Positions 16,158 to 27,888 of a stretch of 64,000 bases of DNA are shown here, in pieces. How positions within the stretch are numbered: the stretch's first letter is position 1; every line of letters begins with the position of its first letter. Position numbers and translations under genes: made by a program. This stretch comes from Brachybacterium huguangmaarense (GTDB taxonomy: Bacteria; Actinomycetota; Actinomycetes; Actinomycetales; Dermabacteraceae). Under the pieces are notes generated by a model that did not search any database, was not told the origin of the DNA, and worked only from the letters and a program-made list of their open reading frames with translations. Location: assembly GCF_025725725.1 (NCBI RefSeq), contig NZ_CP107020.1, forward strand, positions 2,542,001 to 2,606,000, in the 5' to 3' direction.

Positions 16158-17567
16158 TCAGGCGTGGGCGTGCAGCGGCTTGCCGGCGAGCGCGAGATGC
16201 GCCTCGCCGAGAGCCTCGTTCTGGGTGGGGTGGGCGTGGATGAGGGCGGCGACGTCCTCCGGGAAGGCCTCCCAGTTGACGATGAGCTGGGCCTCGCCGA
16301 TCTGCTCGGACATGCGCGAGCCGATCATGTGGATGCCCACGACGGGGCCGTCCTTCTCGCGCACGAGCTTGACGAAGCCCTGGGTGCCGAGGATCTGGGA
16401 CTTGCCGTTGCCGCCGAGGTTGTACTCGTAGGTCTCGACGCCGTCGTCCCCGAACTGCTCCTTGGCCTGCTTCTCGGTGAGGCCGACGGAGCCGAGCTGG
16501 GGCTCGCAGTAGGTCACGCGCGGGATGCCCGACTCGATGATCGGGGCCGGGTTCAGGCCCGCGATCTGCTCGGCGACGAAGATGCCCTGCTGGAAGCCGC
16601 GGTGGGCCAGCTGCAGGCCGGGCACGATGTCGCCGACCGCGTAGACGCCCTCGACGCTCGTCTGCAGGGTGTTCTTGTCGGCCAGGACGAAGCCGCGGTC
16701 CATCTCGACGCCCTGCTCCTCGTAGCCCAGGCCCTTGGTGTTGGGGCCGCGGCCGACGGCGACGAGCAGGTAGTCGCCCTCGAAGGTGGTGCCGTCGGCG
16801 AGGGTCACCGTGACACCGGAGTCGGTCTGCTCGGCCTTCTCGAAGAAGGTGCCGAGGGAGAACTTGATGCCGCGCTTCTTGAAGGCGCGCTCGAGTGCCT
16901 TGGACAGCGACTCGTCCTCGTTCGCGGCGAGGTGGGGCAGGCCCTCGACGATCGTGACGGACTCGGCGCCGAGCGACTTCCAGACGCTCGCGAACTCGAC
17001 GCCGATGACGCCGCCGCCGAGGATGATCGGGTTCTTGGGCAGCTGCGGCAGCTGGAGGGCGACCTCGGAGTCGATGATGCGGCCGCCGAGCTCGAGGCCC
17101 GGGAGGGTCTTCGAGAAGGAGCCGGAGGCGAGGACGATGTTCGTGCCGGTCAGCTCGCGGGTGCCGCCCTCGGTCTCGACCGTGACGGTGCGCGGGCCGG
17201 TGAGGCGCCCGAAGCCCTCGACGTACTCGATGCCCTTGGCCGCCTTCACGAGGCCCTGGAGCCCCTTGTAGAGACGGCCCACGATCTTGTCCTTGAACTT
17301 CAGGACCGAGTCGACGTCGATGGACTCGACGTTCATGGTCACGCCGACCTCGGCGCCCTCGGCCGCGGTGTCGGCGACCTCGCCGACGTGCAGGAGGGTC
17401 TTGGTGGGCACGCAGCCGCGGTGCAGGCACGTGCCGCCGAGCTTGTCCTTCTCGACGATGGCGGTGCGCAGTCCCAGCTCGGCCGCCCGCAGCGCAGCGG
17501 CGTAGCCGCCGCTGCCGGCGCCCAGGATCACGAGGTCGAAGTTCTGGTCAGTGGTCTGTTCCGCCAC
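16158..17567 (-). CDS. lpdA: Dihydrolipoyl dehydrogenase (E3)
   Basis: This flavoenzyme reoxidises dihydrolipoamide on E2 with NAD+. The 469-residue protein has the FAD-binding GAGSGGY near the N terminus and the redox disulfide C47-xxxx-C52 (GGTCLHRGCVPTK). It also has the NAD-binding GGGVIGVEFA, the second FAD motif GVYAVGDI and the C-terminal base HAHPTQNE with His446 and Glu451. The GTG at 17567 is chosen over an upstream in-frame start because GGGAGC lies at ribosome-binding distance. It forms an operon with sucB. Confidence 0.95.
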   Translation of the reverse strand: MAEQTTDQNFDLVILGAGSGGYAAALRAAELGLRTAIVEKDKLGGTCLHRGCVPTKTLLHVGEVADTAAEGAEVGVTMNVESIDVDSVLKFKDKIVGRLYKGLQGLVKAAKGIEYVEGFGRLTGPRTVTVETEGGTRELTGTNIVLASGSFSKTLPGLELGGRIIDSEVALQLPQLPKNPIILGGGVIGVEFASVWKSLGAESVTIVEGLPHLAANEDESLSKALERAFKKRGIKFSLGTFFEKAEQTDSGVTVTLADGTTFEGDYLLVAVGRGPNTKGLGYEEQGVEMDRGFVLADKNTLQTSVEGVYAVGDIVPGLQLAHRGFQQGIFVAEQIAGLNPAPIIESGIPRVTYCEPQLGSVGLTEKQAKEQFGDDGVETYEYNLGGNGKSQILGTQGFVKLVREKDGPVVGIHMIGSRMSEQIGEAQLIVNWEAFPEDVAALIHAHPTQNEALGEAHLALAGKPLHAHA

Positions 17568-17605
17568 GTTCGTGCTCCCTTGAGATGTGAGGGGATGTCG
17601 GGACC

Positions 17606-17633
17606 ATGCTAGGGCACAACCTGCGCGCACGAA
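17606..17633 (-). promoter_or_regulatory. Probable promoter of the lpdA-sucB operon
   Basis: On the minus strand TTCGTG (17628-17633) and TAGCAT (17606-17611) are separated by 16 bases. Transcription would start near 17599 and give a leader of about 30 bases with a ribosome-binding site. The -35 match is weak. Confidence 0.4.
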
Positions 17634-17651
17634 CGCCCGTCCCCGCGTTCG
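17630..17651. terminator. Weak hairpin after pepA
   Basis: CGAACGC/GCGTTCG forms a 7-bp stem with an 8-base loop, about 30 bases beyond the pepA stop codon. It overlaps the candidate lpdA -35 region. Confidence 0.35.
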
Positions 17652-17681
17652 GGTCCGGGGGTTCGTGCACCTGGGCGGCGG

Positions 17682-19136
17682 TCAGGCGGCGCGGTCGGCG
17701 AGCACCTGCAGCACGGTGCGCACGCTCATGCCCGTCGCCCCCTTGCCCATGTAGCCCAGCGGGCTCGAGGCGTAGGCCGGGCCGGCGATGTCGAGGTGGG
17801 CCCATTCGGTCTCGCCGACGAACTCGCGCAGGAAGATCCCGGCGGTCAGCGCGCCGCCGGCCCGGTCCCCGACGTTGCGGAGGTCGGCGACGAGGCCGTC
17901 GAGGTCCGCACGCAGCTCGGAGGGGAAGGGCAGCGGCCAGAACGGCTCCCCGGCGGCCTCGGAGGCGTCGAGGACCGTGCGGCGCCCCTGCTCGGTGCCC
18001 ATCACGGCGGCCGTGCGCTTGCCGAGCGCGACCACGGCGGCGCCCGTGAGCGTCGCGACGTCCATGACCAGGTCGGGCGCGTCGGCGACCGCGTCGACGA
18101 GGGCGTCGGCCATGACCATGCGGCCCTCCGCGTCGGTGTTGAGCACCTCGACGGTGGTGCCGTTGCGCATTGTCACGACGTCGCCGGGGCGCTGGGCGCC
18201 GCCGCCGGGCAGGTTCTCGGCGAGCGCGAGGTAGGTGGTGACGTGCACGGGCAGGCCGAGGGCCGCAGCGGCGACGGTCGCCGACAGCACGGTCGCGGCG
18301 CCCGTCATGTCGGAGGTCATCTCGTCCATCCCGGCGGCCGGCTTGAGCGAGATGCCGCCCGAGTCGAAGGTGATGCCCTTGCCGACGAGCGCGACGTGCT
18401 GGGACGCGTCCGCGGGCCGGTAGTCCAGACGCACGAGGCGCGGCGGGCGCACGGAGCCCTGGCCGACGCCCACGATGCCGCCGTAGCCGCCCTCGTCGAG
18501 CTGGTGCTCGTCGAGCACGGTGACCTCGACGGGGAGGTCGGCGACCGCGGCGGCGGCGCGGCGCGCGAACTCCTCGGGGAACAGGAGGTTCGGCGGGGTG
18601 TTGACGAGGTCGCGCGTGAGGTTCACGGCGTCGGCCACGATCCAGGCGCGGTCGAGCGCACCCTGGACGGTCGACGCGTCCTGGGCGCCGAGCACCTCGA
18701 CGCGCTCGAGCGCGGACCGGGCGTCCGCGGTCTTGTGGGCGGTGAAGGCGTAGGCGCCCAGCAGGGCGCCCTCGGCCGCGGCGGCGAGCTGCTCGTCGGA
18801 CGCGCCGGGCACGGCGAGCGCGGCCGAGCCGGAGCCCGCGAGCGCACGGGTCGCGGCGCCCACGGCGCGTCGCAGGTCCTCGGCGGGCACGTCGGCCAGC
18901 GCGGAGGCGCCGAGACCGGTGAGGACCACCGAGGCGGCGGCCAGTCCCGCGGGGGCGGGGATGCGGCGCACCTCGTCGAGGGTGCCGCGCAGCCCGATCG
19001 CGCCGGCCACGGCGGTCAGGGACTCGGGACCCAGCACGCGGGGGCCGGCGTCGCCGTGGCCCGTGAGGACCGGGAGGATGAGGACATCGGCGGTGACGTC
19101 CTCGACGGATGTCGAGGTCAGAGAGATATCAGCCAT
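17682..19136 (-). CDS. pepA: Leucyl aminopeptidase (M17 family)
   Basis: A 484-residue cytosolic metallo-aminopeptidase that removes N-terminal residues from peptides, active as a hexamer. The C-terminal catalytic domain shows VGKGITFDSGGISLKP with the metal-binding Lys and Asp, and the family signature NTDAEGR at residues 333-339. The N-terminal half is the more variable macro-like domain. TACGAT lies 6 bases before the ATG, indicating a leaderless message. It is divergent from the small membrane-protein pair that follows on the other strand. Confidence 0.94.
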   Translation of the reverse strand: MADISLTSTSVEDVTADVLILPVLTGHGDAGPRVLGPESLTAVAGAIGLRGTLDEVRRIPAPAGLAAASVVLTGLGASALADVPAEDLRRAVGAATRALAGSGSAALAVPGASDEQLAAAAEGALLGAYAFTAHKTADARSALERVEVLGAQDASTVQGALDRAWIVADAVNLTRDLVNTPPNLLFPEEFARRAAAAVADLPVEVTVLDEHQLDEGGYGGIVGVGQGSVRPPRLVRLDYRPADASQHVALVGKGITFDSGGISLKPAAGMDEMTSDMTGAATVLSATVAAAALGLPVHVTTYLALAENLPGGGAQRPGDVVTMRNGTTVEVLNTDAEGRMVMADALVDAVADAPDLVMDVATLTGAAVVALGKRTAAVMGTEQGRRTVLDASEAAGEPFWPLPFPSELRADLDGLVADLRNVGDRAGGALTAGIFLREFVGETEWAHLDIAGPAYASSPLGYMGKGATGMSVRTVLQVLADRAA

Positions 19137-19142
19137 GCGTTT

Positions 19143-19148
19143 ATCGTA
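19143..19148 (-). promoter_or_regulatory. -10 element TACGAT of pepA
   Basis: Read on the minus strand, TACGAT ends 6 bases before the ATG at 19136. Confidence 0.5.
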
Positions 19149-19251
19149 GGGGAGGCTGTCGGCGCCCGGGTCCCGGGGAGACGGCCGCCGGTCGCGGATC
19201 CGTCGGCCGGCTGGCGCACGAGGTCCTGCGGGGCGGGAGCGGACGGTCGAT

Positions 19252-19611
19252 GTGACGGTGCTCGTGATCGCGACGTACGTCGTGTGCGCCCTGACGGCGC
19301 TGCTCGGCGTCTACTACGTCGTCAAAGATCTCGCCGCGGACCTGGTCCTGCTCGGGGGCTGCGCGCTGCTGCTGATCGTCTGGGGCGTGCAGGCGTCCGT
19401 GCTGGCCGTGCACGATGCGACCGGCGGCGTCGTCGAGGACCCGATCACCCTCTACGGCTACCTCCTGAGCGGCATCGCCCTGCCCGCGGCGGGGATCTGG
19501 CTGGGCTTCGGAGAGCGCAGCCGCTGGGGGAGCGCGGCGATCCTGATCGTGGCCGTGACCATGGCGGTGCTCGAGCTGCGCCTGCCCCAGATCTGGCCGG
19601 GAGGCTTCTGA
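19252..19611 (+). CDS. Small integral membrane protein, function unknown
   Basis: The 119-residue product has four hydrophobic segments (about 2-22, 25-45, 59-78 and 87-105) and almost no soluble part. I do not recognise the family. The start is uncertain: GTG at 19252 gives an N terminus beginning directly with a membrane helix, and no good ribosome-binding site is seen. Its stop overlaps the start of the next membrane protein (TGATG), so the two are translationally coupled and probably act together. Confidence 0.6.
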   Translation: MTVLVIATYVVCALTALLGVYYVVKDLAADLVLLGGCALLLIVWGVQASVLAVHDATGGVVEDPITLYGYLLSGIALPAAGIWLGFGERSRWGSAAILIVAVTMAVLELRLPQIWPGGF

Positions 19612-20063
19612 TGACCCGACGTCCCACCCGCGCCCCGGCACGCCGCGGCGAGCGCGGCTTCGCGACCGTCCTGATCGCCCTGTACGGCGTGCTCGCCTTC
19701 GCCGCGACCGGTCGCGCGGTCTACGAGGTCGCCGTCAAGTTCGGCGAGGCCCCGCTCTCGTATGTGCTCTCGCTCGTCTCCGCGGTCACCTACGCGGTCG
19801 TGACGGTGCTGCTCGTGCGCCGCGGCGGAGACTCCCGCGCGGCGCTGTACGTGTGCCTCTTCGAGCTCGCGGGCGTGCTCGTGGTCGGCACCCTCACGGT
19901 CGCCGCTCCCGGCCTCTTCCACGCCCACACGGTGTGGTCGCAGTTCGGCGTGGGCTACGGGTTCTTCCCGGTGCTCCTGCCCGTCGTCGCGATCTCCTAT
20001 CTCCTGTGGCGTCGCCGCGCCGTGCGCGCCGGGCTCGGGGACGGACGGCCCGTCCGGGCCTGA
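19611..20063 (+). CDS. Small integral membrane protein, function unknown
   Basis: The 150-residue product has a basic N terminus (RRPTRAPARRGERG) followed by four hydrophobic segments and a short basic tail. The membrane segments lie near residues 17-34, 44-62, 73-93 and 112-131. Its ATG overlaps the preceding stop by one base. The arrangement of two coupled small membrane proteins upstream of pyrD recurs in related actinobacteria as far as I recall, but no function is known to me. Confidence 0.6.
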   Translation: MTRRPTRAPARRGERGFATVLIALYGVLAFAATGRAVYEVAVKFGEAPLSYVLSLVSAVTYAVVTVLLVRRGGDSRAALYVCLFELAGVLVVGTLTVAAPGLFHAHTVWSQFGVGYGFFPVLLPVVAISYLLWRRRAVRAGLGDGRPVRA

Positions 20064-20075
20064 GACGCCGTGACG

Positions 20076-20081
20076 TACCGT
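20076..20081 (+). promoter_or_regulatory. -10 element TACCGT of pyrD
   Basis: TACCGT lies 6 bases before the GTG at 20088. This decides for that start over the in-frame GTG at 20070. Confidence 0.5.
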
Positions 20082-20087
20082 GAGCGC

Positions 20088-21167
20088 GTGAGCCGCAGCC
20101 CCTATCGCGTCCTGTTCGACCTCGTGCTGTCCCGCCTCGATCCCGAGCGCGCCCACCACCTGACCGTCGACGCGCTGCGCGCCGCCCAGGCGGTGCCCGG
20201 AGGGCGCGCCGTGCTGCGCCGCGTGTTCGGCCACGGCACCGGCGACGCCGCGCCCCGCACCGTGCTGGGCGTCCGCCACGGCAACCCCTTCGGCCTCGCC
20301 GCGGGCTTCGACAAGGACGCCGAGGTCGCCCTCGCGCTGCTCGACCTCGGCTTCGGCCACGTCGAGGTCGGCACCATCACCCCGCGCCCCCAGAGCGGCA
20401 ACGACCGCCCCCGCTCCTTCCGGCTCGTGCCCGACGAGGCGCTCATCAACCGGATGGGCTTCAACAACGAGGGAGCCGAGGCGGCGGCGCGACGCCTGCG
20501 CCGCGTCCGCGCGACCCGCCGGGGCCGCGACGCGGTGATCGGCGTGAACATCGGCAAGAACAAGACGACGCCGCCCGAGCGCGCGGCCGACGACTACCGG
20601 ATCGGCGCCCGCGTGCTCGGGCCCTCCGCGAGCTACCTCGCCATCAACGTCTCCTCGCCCAACACGCCCGGTCTGCGGGACCTGCAGAGCGTCGACGCGC
20701 TGCGCCCGATCCTGCGGGCGGTCACCGAGGAGGCCGCCGTGGTCGGCCGCCGGCGCGGGCGGGCTCTCCCGGTCCTGGTCAAGATCGCCCCCGACCTCCA
20801 CGACGAGGACCTCGTGTCGATCGCCGAGCTGGTCCAGGAGGTCCCGCTCGCCGGCGTGATCGCGACGAACACGACCATCGCGCGGCCCTCCTCGCTGCGC
20901 ACCGACCGCAAGCGCGTCGAGGCGATCGGCGCGGGCGGCCTCTCGGGCCCCGTGCTCGCCGACCGCTCGCGCGCCGTGCTGAAGCTCCTGCGGGACGCCC
21001 TCGGCCCCGACCCGGTCCTGATCAGCTGCGGCGGGGTCACGACCGCCGAGGACGTCCAGGAGCGCCTCGAGGCGGGCGCCGACCTCGTGCAGGGCTACAC
21101 GGCGCTCATCTATCAGGGGCCGTCGTGGCCGGGCAGGATCGCGCGCCGGCTGCGCCCCGCGCCCTGA
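20088..21167 (+). CDS. pyrD: Dihydroorotate dehydrogenase (quinone), class 2
   Basis: This membrane-associated flavoenzyme oxidises dihydroorotate to orotate with quinone, the fourth step of pyrimidine synthesis. The 359-residue protein has the class 2 N-terminal helices (YRVLFDLVLSRLDPERAHHL) that dock to the membrane. It also has the FMN-binding barrel with GLAAGFDKD and the catalytic serine region NVSSPNTPGLRDLQ (S189-S190). The motifs ATNTT and GGLSGP, and the phosphate-binding SCGGV, follow. The length is typical. The start follows the leaderless pattern. Confidence 0.95.
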   Translation: MSRSPYRVLFDLVLSRLDPERAHHLTVDALRAAQAVPGGRAVLRRVFGHGTGDAAPRTVLGVRHGNPFGLAAGFDKDAEVALALLDLGFGHVEVGTITPRPQSGNDRPRSFRLVPDEALINRMGFNNEGAEAAARRLRRVRATRRGRDAVIGVNIGKNKTTPPERAADDYRIGARVLGPSASYLAINVSSPNTPGLRDLQSVDALRPILRAVTEEAAVVGRRRGRALPVLVKIAPDLHDEDLVSIAELVQEVPLAGVIATNTTIARPSSLRTDRKRVEAIGAGGLSGPVLADRSRAVLKLLRDALGPDPVLISCGGVTTAEDVQERLEAGADLVQGYTALIYQGPSWPGRIARRLRPAP

Positions 21168-21184
21168 GCGTCCGACCCCGCGCC

Positions 21185-21190
21185 TACCCT
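21185..21190 (+). promoter_or_regulatory. -10 element TACCCT of rarA
   Basis: TACCCT lies 6 bases before the ATG at 21197. The element sits in the short gap after pyrD, so rarA has its own promoter. Confidence 0.5.
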
Positions 21191-21196
21191 GGAGAC

Positions 21197-22561
21197 ATGG
21201 ACGACGACCTGTTCTCCCTGGCCGGCGACGCGCCGGCACCGCGCACCCTCGGCGATCGCAACCGCGACCACCGGGCGCCGCTCGCGGTGCGGATGCGGCC
21301 CCGCAGCCTGGACGAGGTCGTCGGCCAGCACGCCGTGGTCGGCGAGGGCTCGCCGCTGCGGAGGCTGATCGCCGCCGACGACTCCCGCACCTCACCGGCC
21401 TCCGTGATCCTGTGGGGGCCGCCCGGCACCGGCAAGACGACGCTCGCTTACGTGGTGGCGGCGTCCGGCGACCGGGAGTTCGTCGAGGTCAGCGCGGTGC
21501 TCGCGGGCGTCAAGGACATCCGCGAGGTGGTCGACGCGGCACGTCGACGGCTGCGCACGACCGGGCGCGAGACCGTGCTGTTCGTCGACGAGGTGCATCG
21601 CTTCTCCAAGTCGCAGCAGGACGCGCTCCTGCCGAGCGTCGAGAACCGCTGGGTCACCCTCATCGCGGCCACCACGGAGAACCCGTACTTCTCGGTGATC
21701 TCGCCCCTGCTGTCCCGCTCGATCGTGCTGACGCTCGAGTCCCTCGACCGGGAGGACCTCGACCGTCTCGTCGATCGCGCCCTGGGCGACGAGCGCGGCC
21801 TGGCCGGGGCCGTGACACTCACCGACGCGGCGCGCGAGGCACTCCTGCGCCTCGGGGGCGGTGACGCCCGGCGCATCCTCACCTCGCTCGAGGCGGCCGC
21901 CGCCGCGGTGCTCATGGACGGCGGCACCGAGATCGACGACGAGGCCCTCGCCAAGGCCGTCAACGTCGCCTCGATCCGCTACGATCGCGCCGGCGACCAG
22001 CACTACGACGTGACGAGCGCGTTCATCAAGTCGATGCGCGGGAGCGACGTCGACGCCGCCCTGCACTACCTCGCACGCATGATCGTCGCGGGCGAGGACC
22101 CCCTGTTCATCGCCCGTCGCGTGGTGATCGCCGCGAGCGAGGAGGTCGGCATGGCCGATCCCACCGCGCTCCAGGTCGCGGTCGCCGCGATGCAGGCGGT
22201 CCAGAACATCGGCATGCCCGAGGGGCAGCTGGCCCTGGCCCAGGCGGTCATCCACATCGCGACCGCCCCGAAGTCCAACGCCGGGACCGTCGCGATCTCC
22301 GAGGCGATCGCGGACGTGCGGGCCGGGCGTGGCGGGGCGGTGCCCGCGCATCTGCGCGACGCCCACTACTCCGGCGCCACGAAGCTCGGGCACGGCTCGG
22401 GCTACACGTACGCCCACGACGCTCCCCACGCGGTCGCCGCCCAGCAGTACGCCCCCGACGACCTCGTGGGCACGGACTACTACCGGCCCAAGCCCTACGG
22501 GGCGGAGGCCGACGTGACCCGGCGCGTCGAGGTCCTGCGGCGCATCACCCGGGGCGGCTGA
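21197..22561 (+). CDS. rarA: Replication-associated recombination protein A (MgsA/WRNIP1 family AAA ATPase)
   Basis: The 454-residue clamp-loader-like ATPase acts at stalled replication forks. Its N terminus (MRPRSLDEVVGQ) is typical of the family. Walker A GPPGTGKT is at residues 74-81, Walker B is FVDEVHRF, sensor 1 is TTENP, and the arginine finger region is LLSRS. The C-terminal half carries the conserved YDVTSAFIKSMRGSD and DALHYLARM-like segments of the tetramerisation domain. The start at 21197 is shorter than the longest open frame and is supported by the -10 element and by family length. Confidence 0.93.
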   Translation: MDDDLFSLAGDAPAPRTLGDRNRDHRAPLAVRMRPRSLDEVVGQHAVVGEGSPLRRLIAADDSRTSPASVILWGPPGTGKTTLAYVVAASGDREFVEVSAVLAGVKDIREVVDAARRRLRTTGRETVLFVDEVHRFSKSQQDALLPSVENRWVTLIAATTENPYFSVISPLLSRSIVLTLESLDREDLDRLVDRALGDERGLAGAVTLTDAAREALLRLGGGDARRILTSLEAAAAAVLMDGGTEIDDEALAKAVNVASIRYDRAGDQHYDVTSAFIKSMRGSDVDAALHYLARMIVAGEDPLFIARRVVIAASEEVGMADPTALQVAVAAMQAVQNIGMPEGQLALAQAVIHIATAPKSNAGTVAISEAIADVRAGRGGAVPAHLRDAHYSGATKLGHGSGYTYAHDAPHAVAAQQYAPDDLVGTDYYRPKPYGAEADVTRRVEVLRRITRGG

Positions 22562-22622
22562 CTGTCCTGGTGCCGGGTGATGCACTCCACAGCGGCGCGC
22601 ACGTGACCTGCGGCGTCGTCGG

Positions 22623-22651
22623 TTGAGCGGGGCAGGGGCGTCCGGTAATGT
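22623..22651 (+). promoter_or_regulatory. Promoter of rpsD (TTGAGC-17-TAATGT)
   Basis: A -35 TTGAGC (22623-22628) and a -10 TAATGT (22646-22651) are spaced by exactly 17 bases. This is the best housekeeping-sigma promoter in the window. Transcription would start near 22658. Confidence 0.65.
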
Positions 22652-22657
22652 TCCCGG

Positions 22658-22688
22658 ATGAATCCGCGGCTGCCTTTCTTGGATTCAT
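22658..22688 (+). promoter_or_regulatory. Hairpin in the rpsD leader
   Basis: ATGAATCC (22658-22665) pairs perfectly with GGATTCAT (22681-22688) around a 15-base loop, right at the predicted 5' end of the mRNA. It is a candidate site for S4 autoregulation or mRNA stability; no known S4-leader fold is recognised. Confidence 0.35.
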
Positions 22689-22712
22689 TGCGTTCGAACA
22701 GAGGTTAACTTC

Positions 22713-23339
22713 GTGACCAACGTCACCCGTGCGCGTCGTCAGGCGCGCCTCTCCCGAGCCCTCGGGCTCCCGCTGACCCCGAAGTCCGTCAAGTACTTCG
22801 AGAAGCGCCCGTACCCCCCGGGCGAGCACGGCCGTGCCCGTCGTCGGACCGAGTCCGACTACGCCGTCCGTCTCCGCGAGAAGCAGCGTCTGCGCGCCCA
22901 GTACGCGCTGCGCGAGAAGCAGATGCATCGCGCCTACCTGGACGCCCGCAAGGAGTCCGGCCTGACCGGTGAGTCGATGGTCGAGCTGCTCGAGATGCGT
23001 CTGGACTCCCTCGTGCTCCGCTCGGGCTTCGCCCGGACCATCCTCCAGGCCCGCCAGGCCGTGACCCACCGTCACGTGCTCGTCGACGGCAAGATCGTGG
23101 ACCGCCCCTCCTTCCGCGTGAAGGTCGGCCAGACCATCCAGATCAAGCCCAAGAGCCAGGCCATGGAGCCCTTCCAGATCGCCGCCGAGGGGGGCAACGC
23201 CGACGTGCTCGCGTCGACCCCGTCGTACCTGTCGGTCGAGCTCCCCGAGCTCAAGGCGAAGCTCGTCTCCCGTCCCAAGCGCGCCGAGGTCCCCGTGACC
23301 TGCGAGGTGCAGATGGTCGTGGAGTACTACGCCCGCTGA
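22713..23339 (+). CDS. rpsD: 30S ribosomal protein S4
   Basis: Primary 16S rRNA-binding protein of the small subunit, 208 residues. The S4 RNA-binding motif covers about residues 96-160 (LEMRLDSLVLRSGFARTILQARQAV...HRHVLVDGK, shown in part). The N terminus has the usual basic RARRQARLSRALG. It has no zinc-ribbon cysteines, so it is the C- minus form. The GTG start at 22713 follows GAGG. As often in Micrococcales it stands apart from the rpoA cluster and lies just upstream of alaS. Confidence 0.97.
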   Translation: MTNVTRARRQARLSRALGLPLTPKSVKYFEKRPYPPGEHGRARRRTESDYAVRLREKQRLRAQYALREKQMHRAYLDARKESGLTGESMVELLEMRLDSLVLRSGFARTILQARQAVTHRHVLVDGKIVDRPSFRVKVGQTIQIKPKSQAMEPFQIAAEGGNADVLASTPSYLSVELPELKAKLVSRPKRAEVPVTCEVQMVVEYYAR

Positions 23340-23357
23340 TCCCAGCATCATCGGCGA

Positions 23358-23399
23358 GAGCCCCGGCAGCCGTACTCCGGTACGCTGACCGGGGCTTTC
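23358..23399 (+). terminator. Intrinsic terminator after rpsD
   Basis: AGCCCCGG and CCGGGGCT form the base of a hairpin with further inner pairing, followed by TTTC. Confidence 0.75.
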
Positions 23400-23453
23400 G
23401 CGTCCACCACGCCCCGCACGCCCCTCGCCAGGGCACCAGGAAGGACAACCCTC

Positions 23454-26140
<2,687 letters not shown>

Positions 26141-26144
<4 letters not shown>

Positions 26145-26695
26145 CCGGCACGGCGCACGAGGCCGGCGGCGCCCCGGCACGCTTCACGCGCCTGGGCGTC
26201 GACGTGGGCGACGTGCGCGTCGGCCTGGCCCGCAGCGACCTCGACGGGCTGCTCGCGACGCCCGTCGAGACCCTCGCGCGACCCGACGCGGCGCGTCGCG
26301 TCGCCGAGGTCGCGGCGGCCGAGGAGGCGCGTGTCATCATGGTCGGGCTGCCGCGCTCCCTCGACGGTCACGAGGGCCCGGCGGCGCACAAGGCGCGGAG
26401 CTTCTGCGACGAGCTGGCGCCCGCGCTGGACGCGGTCGGCAGCCCCGCCGCGATCCGCCTCATCGACGAGCGTCTGACGACGGTGTCCGCGCATCAGGCG
26501 CTGCACACCTCGGGCCGGCGCGGGAAGAAGCACCGCAGCGTGGTGGACCAGGTCGCGGCAGTCATGATCCTGCAGCAGGCGCTCGACGCCGAGCGGGCGA
26601 CGGGACGCGAGGCCGGTGAGACGTTCGTCCGCACCCCTGCCGGTGCGGACGCCCCTTCCGCGGGGACGAGCCCCCAGGACCAGGAGACCGCATGA
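26141..26695 (+). CDS. ruvX: YqgF/RuvX family nuclease-fold protein (pre-16S rRNA processing)
   Basis: A 184-residue RNase H-fold protein of the YqgF family, linked to 16S rRNA 5'-end maturation in E. coli and once proposed to resolve Holliday junctions. The three acidic sites are visible in GVDVGDVRVGLA, IRLIDERLTT and VDQVAAVMIL. The C-terminal 30 residues are a disordered Pro/Ala-rich tail beyond the usual family length. The GTG start overlaps the alaS stop (GTGA), so translation is coupled. Confidence 0.9.
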
Positions 26696-27888
26696 CGAAC
26701 GACGACGAATCGCTGCTGGACGAGCTCGCCGGCGCCCACGACGGGGACCACCACGACGAGCACGACCAGCACGAGGACGGCCACGCCGCCCCGGCCAGGG
26801 GCCGGCGCCGCGGCGACCGGCATCGTTCGCCCCTGCGCGCGATCCTCCCCGTCCTGCTCGTGGTCGTCGTGCTGCTCGGCGCCGGCATCGGCGGCGTCTA
26901 CGGCTACCGGTGGGTCACCGGCAACGTCTCCGTGCAGAAGGAGGAGACCGACTACCCGGGCCCCGGCACGGGCGAGGCGACGATCGTCGTGCACGACGGC
27001 GACTCCGGCGGCGACATCGCCAAGTCCCTCGTCGAGGCCGACGTCATCAAGTCGACGGGCCCGTTCACGACGCAGTTCGCCAACAGCCCCGACGCCTCCT
27101 CGATCTCCCCGGGCACCTACCGGCTCAAGAAGCAGATGAGCTCCTCGGACGCCCTCAAGCTGCTGCTGGATCCGTCGAGCCGGGCCGGCACGCGCGTGAC
27201 GATCCCCGAGGGCATGCGCATGTCGGCGATGTTCGAGAAGCTCTCGTCGTCCACGGGCATCCCCGTCGCCGACTTCGAGGCCGCGATCAAGGACTACACC
27301 GCGCTCGGCGTGCCCGCGAACCCCGCCAACAGCCCCGAGGGCTACTTCTGGCCCGGCACCTACGACGTGCCGGAGGACGCGACCGCGGCCGACGTGCTCA
27401 CGATGATGGCCGGGCGCATGCAGGACGAGCTCGCCAAGCGCGGCGTCAAGCCCGAGGACGAGCACCGGGTGCTGACCCTCGCCTCGATCGCCGAGAAGGA
27501 GGCCCGGTCCTCCGACGACTACGGCAAGGTCGTCCGCACGATCGACAACCGCCTGGCGGGCGTGGGCGAGGCCGGCGGCAACCCCATGCGCCTCCAGCTC
27601 GACTCGACCGTCGCGTACGCCTCGGGCAAGAACACGATCTCGACGACGCCCGAGGAGCGCGCCTCGGACTCCCCGTACAACACGTACGTGCACGACGGCC
27701 TCCCGATCGGCCCCATCTCCAACCCGGGCGGTGCGACGATCGACGCCGCGCTCAACCCGCCCGACGGCCCATGGCTGTACTGGGTCACCGTCAACACCGA
27801 CACCGGCGAGACCAAGTTCGCGGCGACCAAGACCGAGCACGACGCCAACGTCCGGGAGTGGCAGGAATGGGCCAAGACGAAGGGATGA
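26692..27888 (+). CDS. mltG: Endolytic transglycosylase MltG
   Basis: This membrane-anchored lytic transglycosylase (YceG family) cuts nascent glycan strands and sets their length. The 398-residue protein has a His/Asp-rich cytoplasmic start and a basic stop-transfer region. One membrane helix at about 48-69 leads to the outside YceG domain, with the catalytic Glu in LASIAEKEA and the signature DGLPIGPISNPG. The ATG overlaps the ruvX stop (ATGA). Confidence 0.93.
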   Translation: MTNDDESLLDELAGAHDGDHHDEHDQHEDGHAAPARGRRRGDRHRSPLRAILPVLLVVVVLLGAGIGGVYGYRWVTGNVSVQKEETDYPGPGTGEATIVVHDGDSGGDIAKSLVEADVIKSTGPFTTQFANSPDASSISPGTYRLKKQMSSSDALKLLLDPSSRAGTRVTIPEGMRMSAMFEKLSSSTGIPVADFEAAIKDYTALGVPANPANSPEGYFWPGTYDVPEDATAADVLTMMAGRMQDELAKRGVKPEDEHRVLTLASIAEKEARSSDDYGKVVRTIDNRLAGVGEAGGNPMRLQLDSTVAYASGKNTISTTPEERASDSPYNTYVHDGLPIGPISNPGGATIDAALNPPDGPWLYWVTVNTDTGETKFAATKTEHDANVREWQEWAKTKG

